From: Strongylocentrotus droebachiensis
Lineage: Eukaryota; Echinodermata; Echinoidea; Camarodonta; Strongylocentrotidae
NCBI GenBank assembly: GCA_035222895.1
Contig: JAVYIG010001049.1
Span: 331,658 to 395,657 of the forward strand
Direction: 5' to 3'
DNA: 64,000 bases
A model generated the notes under the pieces. That model searched no databases and was not told the origin of the DNA. It saw only the letters and a program-made list of their open reading frames with translations. The position numbers and the translations under genes are program-made. Shown piece by piece: positions 45,801-56,216 of this stretch (position 1 is its first letter; each line of letters begins with the position of its first letter).

Positions 45801-48800
45801 TTCACTTAAAGCAATACGTTACATTTACAATCTTTTTGATAGAGATATTACTTTGAAAATCTTTGTTTCATAATAACGTAACACAAATGTGTGAAAATAG
45901 ACAGTTTCCGATGGAAAACACAATCACAACAACGGGAACGAAATGATTCGATTTTTCATTTTGTAGGTTTTAAATTCATATATTTTGTATCATGAGCAAT
46001 AGTTAATATAATAGCCGTCACTCCATCAGCACTTTCATGGGGGGGGGGGGGGGACCACATATTGAGTGTCCAAAATCCGAATCTGACATAATTGTAGCAT
46101 TATGTTGGATAAACAATTGCTGACATTACTATATTGAATTATATCTTACATTACATGATGATACAGTCGTCACCCTCATTCACTTACAAAAGCAATACGT
46201 TACTTTTACAAATTATTTGATAGAGTTATTACTTTGAAGAAAAAAAATTCTTCATAAAAACTTGCTTCCTATCAATGGTATACTAAATGGGAGAGTGGAT
46301 TCGTACACTTGCGTTTGACAATATAGAAATGGGTACACTTCAAGTATAACAAATATGTAGTGATTGTATTAGAGTCCTAAAATTTATGACAGAACTAATA
46401 CCTCTGCGGATGATGCCATCGCTGATAATGTTGAGTAGAAGTCATTGTGACAGGAACCCAAGAATGTCAGGTTCTTCAGATGAGGCATCTTACAGATGAA
46501 CTGAGCGAGATCACGTGATGCATTGGGACATTCCATGAGATCACCAGAGCGGATGTCCAGAGTCTCAATCTGTTGTAATAATACGACATCATGTTGGATA
46601 AACAATTGCTGACATTAATATACTGAATTATATCTAACATTACATGATGATACAGTCGCCAACCTCATTCACTTAAAGCAATACGTTACATTTACAATCT
46701 TTTTGATAGAGATATTACTTTGAAAATCTTTGTTTCATAATAACGTAACACAAATGTGTGAAAATAGACAGTTTCCGATGGAAAACACAATCACAACAAC
46801 GGGAACGAAATGATTCGATTTTTCATTTTGTAGGTTTTAAATTCATATATTTTGTATCATGAGCAATAGTTAATATAATAGCCGTCACTCCATCAGCACT
46901 TTCATGGGGGGGGGGGGGACCACATATTGAGTGTCCAAAATCCGAATCTGACATAATTGTAGCATTATGTTGGATAAACAATTGCTGACATTACTCGACT
47001 TGAACATGTTTTTTAAACTTTACATCTTGATACAGTCACCATCCTCATTCATTTATAATGCGAAAGGTTATTTTGAAATTTGATTGAAATAGTATTTCAA
47101 AAATGTGATTTTACATAACATAAAAGTGTGAAAACAAATAAACATGGAACACTTTGCGGTTTTCAAAGGGATAGGAAGAGATGAAGGGATTCGATTGTTC
47201 ATTTTTCTAGGTTAAGTTAAAATTGAAAAAATGTATTCTCATCGGCATTCATAATTTAAATGGACGTCTCTCCATCAGCATTCCCGTCGCATTCCGTATT
47301 GAGCGTCCAAAATCCGAATCTGATATAATTGTAGCATTATGTTGGATAAACAATTGCTGACATTACTCGACTTGAACATGTTTTTAAACTTTACATCTTG
47401 ATACAGTCACCATCCTCATTCATTTATAATGCAAAAGGTTATTTTGAAATTTGATTGAAATAGTATTTTAAAAATGTGATTTTACATAACATAAAAGTGT
47501 GAAAACAAATAAACATGGAACACTTTGCGGTTTTCAAAGGGATAGGAAGAGATGAAGGGATTCGATTGTTCATTTTTCTAGGTTAAGTTAAAATTGAAAA
47601 AATGTATTCTCATCGGCATTCATAATTTAAATGGACTCCCTCCATCAGCATTCCCGTCGCATTCCGTATTGTCATATGGAATTAAGAATATGTTATATTA
47701 TAGAGAAATCGACTGCTACGAGAGGACTGGCTGTTTCCATACGCTCAAGGGAAATTTGCCTCCGCTGCTATCACCCCGAGGAGCGCCTTTTTGTTTAGTA
47801 TACACACAAATTGGTCGTTGGAAAACGAACATTTTAATATCAACAATTATGAAGGAATTATGAAGAATTATCCACGGAGCGACGAAGCGTTCATCATTAG
47901 TTTTATGCTTTTCATCTACAAAATCTTTCACATGAGATATCTTGGAATGTAGAATTTACAACTTTAAGAAGTGATTTTCCAATGTTGATAAAAATAGGAA
48001 ATCAAAATAATCTTCCAAAGATTGATCCGGAAGAAATCAAATTGGACACTTGCTAATATCAATTCGAAAAAAAAAATCATGAATAAATAAATTTATAGGC
48101 GATCACAATAAAGAAGAAGCGTAATTTATATTTGTAGAAAATTTGAATAACACAATGATACGTCTAGGAAAGGGGAAATCAAAACAAAGACAAATTCCTT
48201 ATTCTTGGTGAAACAAGGAATGTTTACCAAGTATAAAAGAAAGCAACCACTTAAGATATTTAGCAGAGAAAAGAAAAACTGAAGAATACGTAGAAGATTA
48301 CTTGAAAAAGAAAGCAAAAGCACGAAAGACAAGCCAAACGAGACTATTTGATCACCTTATGTAAGGAAATGACTCGTTGCACATCAATGAGAGAAATTGG
48401 AAATACGATACGTAAAATAGTAAAAATAATAATAAAAGTAAAACATTAAATCGATAATATATGAAGATAAAGAAAAAATTAACTCCTCTAGACAATGATT
48501 TATTCCTAATAGATCTAAATAATAGTATACATTCTCAGATTTTATTGAATACAAATTTGCGAGTGTTTGTTTTGCGAGACTGCTAAAGCATGTGTGTGCT
48601 ACTATGCTAATCAACTAGGGGACCTACGTCCTTAAGTCATAACTGACAGTAATGAGGATTAATGCCTCACAAAAGGGCACTTATATAGCTGATCGACACG
48701 GTTTTTATTCTGGGGCCTCACAATAACGAGGCCTTTGCTTAGCCACTGAATCATGACTGTACGCAGCGGGGGCTAAGGTTCGTCGCCGCCCCCACAAATA

Positions 48801-51800
48801 CACAAAACAAAGAAAATGCAATAAATTATCAATAATTCATTGCATTTTCCCTCGGTCCCCAACAAGATGCATTCCTCTGTAGGGCAATGCATTATGGTTC
48901 AAGGCATGCCCACATATAGGATTTTTGTATGTTGGGGACCGGGACAAAATGCAATGAATTATTGATAGGTTATTGCATTTTCTTTCTTTTTTTGTATTTG
49001 TGGTGGCGGCGACGTACCCTAGCCCCCGCTAAGTATAGTCATGTTTTCAGTAGCTAAGCAATGGCCTCGTTACTGTGAGCCCCCAGGATTAAAACCGTGT
49101 CGATGTGCTATATAAGTGCCTTCTTATCAGGCATTCATCCTCATTACTGTCAGTTATGACTTCAGGACGTAGGTCCCCTAGTTGATTATCATAGTAGCAC
49201 ACACATGCTTTAGCAGTCTCGCAAAACAAACACTAACACATTATTATTCAATACAATCTGAGAGAGTATACTATTATCTAGCTCTATGAGGAATAACCCA
49301 TTGTCAAAATCATTCCATAACTTAGGGTTAAAATAATAATTCCACCATAATGACCAACAGTGTACTAGGGAAAAATTGGGTCATCATCCCATTCAATTCA
49401 ATTCAATTTTATTTCGCAATATAAAAATCAAAATATACAAAGTAACGGTAAATTTTAACTATCATGAACTATCATTAACTATCATGATCAGAGCGAGCAA
49501 AGATGAAGATTTTTTTTTGGGGTGGAAACCGACTAGCTTAAACAGAAGCACTATATAAATAGTTTAATGGAGTATTTTTCCTTTTTGTGTACTTAAATAA
49601 AGAATAAAGTCTGAAACTGAAATTTATTTTTCTAAAAACAAACCTCTATTTTCCAGTATTCTCCTAATTTAATCTTATGACACCGGAAAAATTATTATCC
49701 TGACTGAATATGGCATCCATTTCTTTTAAAAGTAAGATGTACCAAATATACCAGAACGTGGATAATACACATGTATACTGACCTTGGAATCGACTGCTTT
49801 ATTCACAAGCACCGAGTAGAAGACATCATGCATAGTACGACTGATCGTCACAGATCTCAGTGTACGTGATGAGCACATGTATTCAGCCAGGTCCTCTGAA
49901 GCCGTCCGTCCACATGTCTTCTCAATAGTCAGATGATCCTACAATGTACATGTGCACAGACAATATTGTGAGGCTAGAAACATATATCATAAAAATAATA
50001 CCATATCATCCTTATTAATCACCTTAATTGATACTGATTTGTTTATTTAGGTTTTGTTTCTTCCATTTTCCGTTTGGTTCTTATTCTGTTTTCATAATCT
50101 ATATATCAAGAAGAAAATCAAATAACTTAATAATAATATTATGCGATTTAAAGGAACTATTCTGACCCTACCAAATGTAAACTTTACTGAGTTCTGTACG
50201 TTATCTCATAATAATTCAAGTTGGCTTTTTATCCTACTGGTTTGAACAGTATGCACGGGCAAATCCTATTGGAGTTCGTGATATTAAAAGTGTTATATTA
50301 TTAAACAAGATTTCATTGCAAATACACACAAGATCGGTTGTGCTACAATAACAATAAATCGCAACTCCTATTGAAAGACTTAAATCCTAATACTTATTAA
50401 CTCTTGTAGATAATAATAGTGAAACAAAATTCGTGTACATTGCAATTTTCAGATAAAAAATGATAATCAGAGTTGCACCCACACTAGATCCATAGAACAT
50501 GCATCATGATTAAAGAAAATTGATTCTATCAAGCTTCTTTTCAACATTTGGGTGAAGAGAAGTTTATACAGAACGCGTTGCGCATCGTTAGTATACAAGG
50601 TATACGTATACAGTTAAGTGTTCAAACCAAACGACGTTATCCTAAGTCTAAGTTGCAAAAATTCGACGTTTCTTTCCTTACCACTTCACGATGATTCATG
50701 ATGAAGATATGCCCTGATACTGTGTGTGCCTGCATCTTCTCAGTGATCTTCAGTGTCTTGCTGGACTTAGAAGAGAGATGATCCGCCACTGCTTTGGCCA
50801 CTGTTTGGTCTTGGCTCTCGTATGCTACATCTACGACAAAGTCATCATCATCATCATCATCATCATGTCTACGCTCTCTTTTTCCTGCTGTGAGATGAGA
50901 TACGATATCCAATCCGATCTCCTTCTGCTGGGCCGAGGTGAAGTACAGGAGGTAGCGGTATTCTCTTGCTTCAGTTATGATTTTCGCCACCAACCCGTCA
51001 TACTCATTACGGTTTGAGTTGTAAAGAGATGCAAGATAAATTCCTGATAGATATTCCTGGAAGAGCTTATGAGGGAACTGCACCGATTGAACTGCTGAAT
51101 TTGGATTAGTTCTTCTGTCACGCCTCGGAAGAACTTTCTTCTCTCTGGTGAGTACACCAACTTTACAACCTACATCGATGGACTCTGGATAACTCTGAAA
51201 TTCTTCTTCTGTGAATACTAGCCGTCTCTCGAGAAGTCCTTTGAAGGCAATGTGTCCCATCTCAAGCAGGTGATGACGAATATCTGAACGATTCTCCCTC
51301 AATTCGCCTTCAACGATACCTGAAGATGGAATGTGCTTCGATAGGTAATGATCAACCAAAAAGTCAATCATCTCATTGAAGAGCTGGGAAAATGTTTGCA
51401 GCTTAGACATTGCCTCCCGGTGCTCTCCATCAAACTCTTTCCACATGATGCACAGCATGGCTGTGTAGATGGGGTAGGGGGCCATGTTCTCTCTGATCAC
51501 ATCGTTGTTCGATATGAATCGGTTCAGATCTTCAGAGGAAGCTGTGTCTGGATGAAAGAACTTGGTGATGTAGGAAGAGAGGTTTTCAGCAGAGAAACCT
51601 TCTACAGCAATGAAAGCAAACGCCTTTCTGAGATTGGCATTTGTCCTAATCTCATCTGATCTCCACCGCCGTGATGTGATTAGTACTGTCCCTGACTCGA
51701 ACAGCCGATTGAGAGTGATAAGAGCGATTTGCTGAATGTTGTTGAGATCGACAGCTAACTCATCCAGGCCGTCCAGGACAAGAAAGACGTCCTTTGGATT

Positions 51801-54134
51801 TGAGAGGATGTACTTGTTTAGCTTCTTGGCTGTGACGGGATTATCTTTTGGGAGATAAGACTTGACTATCTCTCCAACAGTCTTGTCCTTTGCCTCGCGA
51901 AGTAGGACGACAAGAACCAGTTTGAAATCTTGGTATCCCTTTCCGTGGATCCAGTCCCAAGCGATCTTGGCGCAGAAAGTGGTCTTCCCCACACCACCTT
52001 CACCTTCCACCAACAAGCGTTTGGGATAGGTTCCGTTGACTTCGGTCCTGAGAAGGTCGCCGTATAGAAGCGGTGTCTTGTGCTTGGTACCTTTGTCTTC
52101 TTCCATCAACGTTAGATTGGTGAAGATTCGTTCAAATTTCAGTAGAAGCTCGCTGTTCAGTGGATCGGCTTGAATCTGACAGAGGTGAATTGCCAAATAG
52201 TGTTTGACATCTTCAGCAACCCGCTTGATTTCCGCCTCTGTCATTGAGGGTATGTCATCACCAACCTGACCTGTGATGAGATGGTGAAGAACGTTGTCTC
52301 TAAAATTACTTGAAAAAGAATGCTACTATTGTTTAAACGTAAACAAATATAAAAAGCGGCAGCAAAATAAAAGGACATTAACCATGAATCACAAAAAATG
52401 TAATATCAATAAACGTAACTTCCCAAATCTCAATTTAGATTTGCTTGTGGATCATGATCAATGGCTGAGAAATCATTTATTTCCTAGATAGGGGCTCTCA
52501 CAGTGATTAATGGATTGACATTGTGGTCTGATGTCACTGCCCCATGGAAGGGTTACTCGGGTCGATGCTAAGAGGTCAGGCCTTTCTGGTTGATTGCATG
52601 GTGGGGTTTTAGGCCATCTTCTATGTAGCATATATTGCGGTATCAATCTCTTAAATGTGCACGGTCTTGTGCATTTCATAACTAAAGAAGATACAAACGA
52701 TTTCTAGTTTCAAAAGCTACGCTTCTGGGTTGATATGCGTATAATCCACGAATTAATCAAATGCATCTTTCAAAATAACGTTATATTTCCGTGCTTTCGT
52801 ACAGAGATTCCTTCTTTGTTACTGTTTATCCATATGGATATAAATCTGAGGCATTTGGTCCCATACGTTAGCGCGTATTCTGGTGTTGAGATTAAATGTG
52901 CAATTTCCTTACATATTTAGTCTGATCCAAACTCTAGTAGGGGTACTAACGTGATACATTTTTCTAATGAAACTATATTTAGATCAGTGACGCATGGAAT
53001 AAATTACTATTGAATTGCCCCTTCCCTCACTCACTCTCGTCTCTCTCTCTCTGCCCCTCTCTCTTTGTATATTTGATTTGATTTGATTTGATTTGATTTA
53101 TTGGTTTCTGCATCTTTTTTTTTCTTTTTTCATCATACATTTTCATGAACATAATATGGTTTGATACAATATTTTAAGTGTATATAATTTTATACAGATA
53201 ATGAACGAATTTAAACAAATATATTGAATGCATAATTAACATACATTAGATGCAGGAGGGCTACAGAAATAAGCATATTAATATATGGTTTTATATACAT
53301 TATATGCATTATCCAACAAAAGTGAGGACATCCTTTAAATTGGTAAATATTCCAACATTCCAAAACTCCTCACTTTGCTACAATGATTTAATGGAAGACG
53401 CAATTTTACTTATAAATTCAGCACATGATGCTAACAAATAATAATAGCAATAATAATAATAATAATTGGAGTGGTTCCTTCAATAGCGCTCATGTCTAAC
53501 TTGACAGTCGATGATTATTACCCCGTCTTTAGCCTGGCTGCCATTATGGTGCTCTAGCATTTCAAGGAATTACTTCATGCCAGGTACTCATTTACCTCAC
53601 CTTGGTCGAGTGTGGAAAATTGACACAAATGTCTGGCCTAAGGTCTAAGGACATTAAGGCTGCGGGGGTACTTAAACCGTCCGATGACGTTTCCACCTCT
53701 AAGGCTCATATTTAAACCCTATAGGCTCTGAAGTTGCCATTACGGTGCTCTAGCTAGAGCGTCATAATGGCATTCTTGCTAAAGCCGGGGTAATAATTGT
53801 TGAGCACCAGGAATATCAAGTTATACAGACATGAGCGCTAAACATGAACCCACCTTAATCAATATTACCTTGTTGTACACTATCAGCAAGCTGTACCAGA
53901 TTAATGCTTTCTAACGTGTCGACCAATGTCTTCCTCGTCTCGCTATCACGTACTGTCTTCCGCCATGCGTAAAGCATCTGATAGGTAGCATGCATGGAGT
54001 CGCCAAGCTTGTCTTTCTCAAACCGACTTAGTTGAGCCTCTTTGAACCCCAATGCTAGTCCAACCTTCCTGAAGTCTGAGGGATCCATACCGTCGGCAAG
54101 GAGATAGAGCTCGAGCTCGGTCAGACTTCCAGGG
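39355..54134 (-). CDS. NLR-type receptor gene: Death-NACHT-LRR (partial)
   Basis: A candidate intracellular immune receptor of the NLR class: a NACHT ATPase that oligomerises, an LRR array for sensing or autoinhibition, and a Death domain for recruiting signalling partners. Twelve exons were placed by reading frame and GT-AG sites: 53869-54134 (Death), 50682-52297 (NACHT), 49783-49938, 46402-46569, 45535-45702, 45046-45213, 44704-44868, 43127-43294, 42071-42235, 41225-41389 and 39952-40325 (LRR), and 39355-39456 (tail). Phases agree at every junction tested: 1 into NACHT, 0 through the LRR exons, 2 into the tail. The exon with the start codon lies upstream of 54134 and was not found, and the tail exon ends in a good donor, so at least one more exon is expected below 39355. 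Large NLR families are known in sea urchins and amphioxus, which fits the setting. Confidence 0.8.
39952..40325 (-). CDS. NLR gene last LRR exon
   Basis: 374 bp from acceptor CTACCAG to donor CAG/GTAAAA, phase 0 in and phase 2 out, about 124 residues. It contains LRR-like segments with the LxxLxxL pattern (LTELTVDDRTLRRW, VKRVTIQVHNSISYDVI, STELTIQTHEY, LVKVTFSDLDIGNSKMELIL, HNLKHLKTI). Unlike the repeated 165/168-bp exons it is not part of the amplified module and probably caps the LRR domain. Confidence 0.7.
41225..41389 (-). CDS. NLR LRR-module exon (most 3' copy)
   Basis: 165 bp, acceptor ATTACAG, donor AAG/GTATTGAT, phase 0. It encodes IETLRLFLHLSERPSQSRDC and then FICKMPHLKDLTLNGEYHND. 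This is the most diverged member of the repeated module; its first LRR has lost the DIRSG core. Confidence 0.75.
42071..42235 (-). CDS. NLR LRR-module exon
   Basis: 165 bp in phase 0, between CAACAG and GTATTGAT. It encodes IETLDISSILTKRPDASRDL and ICKMPHLKNLTLYGHYHDDF. Intact splice sites and frame. Confidence 0.8.
43127..43294 (-). CDS. NLR LRR-module exon
   Basis: 168 bp in phase 0 between CAACAG and GTATTGG. It encodes IETLVIHSGDLSERPNASRD and FICKMPRPMIMTLRGQYHDD. The usual PHLKNLTL core is altered to PRPMIMTL, so the second LRR of this copy may pack differently. Confidence 0.8.
44704..44868 (-). CDS. NLR LRR-module exon
   Basis: 165 bp in phase 0 between CAACAG and GTATCGG. It encodes VEILDIRSGLSKRPNASRDL and FICKMPHLKNLTLNGYYHDD. 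One codon shorter than the 168-bp copies in the first loop. Confidence 0.8.
45046..45213 (-). CDS. NLR LRR-module exon
   Basis: 168 bp in phase 0 between ATAACAG and GTATTGG. It encodes IETLNIRSVDISKRSDASRD and FICKMPHLKDLTFDGQYHDA. Confidence 0.8.
45535..45702 (-). CDS. NLR LRR-module exon, twin 1
   Basis: 168 bp in phase 0 between CAACAG and GTATTAG. It encodes IETLDIRSGDLMECPNASRD and FICKMPHLKNLTFLGSCHND. The coding sequence is identical to the exon 867 bp to the right (46402-46569), so this is a very recent tandem copy. Confidence 0.85.
46402..46569 (-). CDS. NLR LRR-module exon, twin 2
   Basis: Same 168-bp exon as 45535-45702, with identical sequence and splice sites. It is the first of the repeated modules after the 49783-49938 exon in transcription order. 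The 3.2-kb intron upstream of it holds decayed copies of module intron sequence and a large foldback. Confidence 0.85.
46961..47690 (-). repeat. Exon-less module intron duplication (372-bp offset)
   Basis: Two direct copies of intron sequence (AGCATTATGTTGGATAAACA, ACTCGACTTGAACATG, TAAAAGTGTGAAAACAAATA, GCATTCCCGTCGCATTCCGT) starting at 46961 and 47333. No LRR exon lies in them. Related relics are at 42630-42860 and 43690-44050. Confidence 0.8.
48491..49305. mobile_element. Large foldback: about 370-bp inverted arms
   Basis: The left arm 48491-48863 and right arm 48931-49305 are inverted copies of roughly 85 percent identity by eye, around a loop of about 67 bp. Arm landmarks are AGACTGCTAAAGCATGTGTG, TAACTGACAGTAATGAGGAT, AATGCAATAAATTATCAATA and CGGTCCCCAAC. 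Both arms contain sequence related to the tail and B-box region of the SINE at 37453. It lies in an intron of the NLR gene, so NLR pre-mRNA would contain a long hairpin. Confidence 0.9.
49306..49782. other. NLR intron, nothing further seen
   Basis: AT-rich intron sequence with short AATTC repeats near 49394 and no other feature. Confidence 0.4.
49783..49938 (-). CDS. NLR first LRR exon
   Basis: 156 bp (52 codons) between acceptor TTGTAG and donor AAG/GTCAGT, phase 0. It encodes DHLTIEKTCGRTASEDLAEY, then MCSSRTLRSVTISRTMHDVF. It has the same layout as the repeated modules but is diverged from them and not part of the recent amplification. Confidence 0.75.
50682..52297 (-). CDS. NLR NACHT exon
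   Basis: A NACHT-type STAND ATPase in one 1,616-bp exon (538 codons plus two bases) between acceptor TTTAGAG and donor GTG/GTAAGG. Numbering from the internal methionine at 52244, the Walker A loop is GEGGVGKTTF (81-90), the Walker B with acidic residues is VFLVLDGLDEL (153-163), sensor 1 is GTVLITSR (185-192) and the helical-domain proline is APYPIYTAML (255-264). All expected catalytic residues are present, so it should bind and hydrolyse ATP. Helical segments follow, then an aspartate run of eight (about 468-475) from a CAT microsatellite at 50847-50867, and a C-terminal part (FVVDVAYESQDQTVAKAVAD) leading into the LRRs. No start codon is needed here because it is an internal exon. Confidence 0.9.
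52298..53868. other. NLR intron; simple repeats
   Basis: Intron between the NACHT and Death exons. It contains CT repeats (53039-53063), a (TTGAT)n run at about 53074-53102 and AAT repeats near 53442-53465. No further exon recognised. Confidence 0.5.
53869..54134 (-). CDS. NLR Death-domain exon
   Basis: 266 bp, acceptor AATTTAG and donor CAAG/GTAATA, phase 1 at both ends (a symmetric, shuffle-ready exon). It encodes about 88 residues with a six-helix Death-fold pattern: LTELELYLLADGMDPSDFRK, VGLALGFKEAQLSRFEKD, MLYAWRK and LVDTLESINLVQLADSVQ. The W-R-K in helix 5 and the LG(F/L) at helix 2 are typical. In the family it mediates homotypic signalling contacts. The frame continues upstream of the first methionine to the acceptor, so this is not the first exon. 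Confidence 0.8.
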
Positions 54135-54209
54135 CTAAATTATAGACATAAGAAGAATGATTATTTTCATACAGCGCTTTATTAGATATTTGCGAGATTT
54201 TGTATCTAA

Positions 54210-55135
54210 TACCCCCTTCACATACACGGATTTTCCTTACGAGTCCTTACGGATCGCCAACTCGTAGTCAATCGCAAGCATCCGTAAATAACTCGCTGGT
54301 ATTCGTAAATAGCTCGTCACAACTCGCAACAACTCGCAGACACTCGTAAGTATCCGTGAAAGGAGAGGCAAATTTGTTGACATGTCAAAAATCTTCTTAC
54401 GATTGTCCACGGATTTATTTGTCCGTAAATAACTCGTAAATAGGTCGTAACAATCCGTAAGTATCGTAAACCGCTCGCATCAACACGTTACCATCCGTAA
54501 ACTGCTCGCAAGAATCCGTAAATGACTCGTAAAGATTTTATTAACGATTTGTTTCGGTTGGTTTACGATTTGTTTACGGATTATTTACGGATTACTTACG
54601 GATTATTACGAGTGCTTACGTGTTGTTTACGATTTCATTGAGGTCGTGTTACAATGGCTTTACGGATTGCTACGAGTTATTGCGAGCACATTAGGTGTAG
54701 TTACGAGTACTTTAAAAATAGATATGTATACTTTAAGCATTCTTACGTATCGTTACGTTTTGGGGGAAAGGAATAAAAGCTGCAAATTTGAACACTTCAT
54801 TTTCAGTTGTTATTTTTTGGTTTAAAATCGTAAGGACTCGTAGATACTCGTAACCAACTCGTAACTATTCGTAACAACACGTTAACAGGTCGTTAGTAAC
54901 ACGTAAGTTGCTCGTAGTTATCCCTGACAACTCGTAACAAATCGTGGAATTCTGCCGTAAGTATATCGTAATAACTCGTAATAATACGTAACAAACCGTA
55001 AATAGCTCGTAATAACTCGTAACAACTCTCAAATCGGTCGTAAAAGTGGCCAAATCGTAAGGATCCGTGAAAGATCCGTGAATTTGTGCGATCCGTAAGG
55101 ACTCGTAAGAAAAATCCGTGTATGTGAAGGGGGTA
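54210..55135. mobile_element. Harbinger-like MITE full of CTCGTAA words
   Basis: 926 bp with terminal inverted repeats beginning TACCCCCTTCACATACACGG and matching for about 45 bp. It is flanked by TAA on both sides (54207-54209 and 55136-55138). The interior is a mosaic of (C/T)(T/C)CGTAA words in both orientations: mainly forward at 54270-54540, reversed at 54540-54700 and forward again at 54835-55080. Non-coding. It lies just upstream of the Death exon, within or before the NLR 5' region. Confidence 0.85.
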
Positions 55136-56216
55136 TAAGGAACTTTCATTTTGCTCCTTTGACTTGCGAATACAGTGTTATACTTTATTGAATCGAAATA
55201 CTTTATAGCATTACTTGTAATGCAAGTATTAGAATGTCACTGCAAACTATTACGACATGCACCATTATTGAACCGTATTCTACTAGAAACGAAACCCTAC
55301 GGTGGGTTTAAGGATTTGTTCAGAATAGGGTTTAACAAAGATAATTAGTATAATTAAGTTGTCTTTCATTGAACGTAACCGCAGGCTCGGATTCGGGTTC
55401 AGTAGAATATGAAACAATGGATTGTAACGTTCCAAAGTTGCTCTTTTATGCTGCTTACATATCATTTGGACCAGGGTTTCGTTCTACGTCACCGGATCTC
55501 AATAGGAGTATGTTGGTCATGTCTGGACAGTCATTTCTTTCGATTGCTTCTGCTTCACCGCTGGTTGTCCCTGATAGGGGGGTCGGATAGGTCAGTGATC
55601 CGTGGTTTTCCCATACTTCCTAAGAACGAAGATAATATTACGAATAGAGAACACACTTTTAACTCTGCAAACTATGAAAAAGCCATACTGAGATAGTATC
55701 CTAGTGCCACATTGTATTTCTGGCGTTTTTTCGTTATCAATGGTTTCTAATTTATTTTAACATTTCTAATATAATCATAGACAGGGGATAGAAGGGTGTT
55801 CATGTAGTCATTGGACAAAATGTTTCATGATATTCCGTTAATTCCTTAATGACATTGATGGGCAGAAGACAATTTTCAAAAGAATAATTAGAGGTTATTT
55901 GTCAAAATATACATGTAGATTCACGTGAGAATAAGAATTCCGTGAAAGGGGAAAGGGCACTTGTAATACTGATTATGATAGTGCAACTAACGTAAAATCA
56001 AAACAATCCATAGCAAATTGAGCTTTCTTTTATAAAATATCTTAAATTGCTCCATTTTTGAAAGTTACTGTGTCCAATTTAAACAAAACAATTATACATG
56101 AACAATTGTACAGTTTATGTATTATTTATATTTCTTATATTTTGTTCTTCTTCGTCTGTCTCATTTTTGTTATAATGGGATAGAGGTTGTTCTGGGGAAA
56201 TACATATAAATATCAA

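Larger units (their letters stand above)
45237..46970 (-). repeat. Two near-identical 867-bp tandem units
   Basis: 45237-46103 and 46104-46970 each hold one LRR exon plus its intron sequence. Reading them side by side I saw one substitution outside the exon (near 45719 against 46586) and a different length of the poly-G run (about 46037 and 46906). The breakpoint is in TTGGATAAACAATTGCTGAC, a sequence shared by all module introns. Unequal crossing-over is the likely cause; an assembly duplication is an alternative. Confidence 0.85.

Noticed and set aside
48126..48614. Minus-strand frames in the NLR intron
   Set aside because: AT-rich Phe/Leu/Tyr/Ser composition, no LRR pattern, no matching splice phases.
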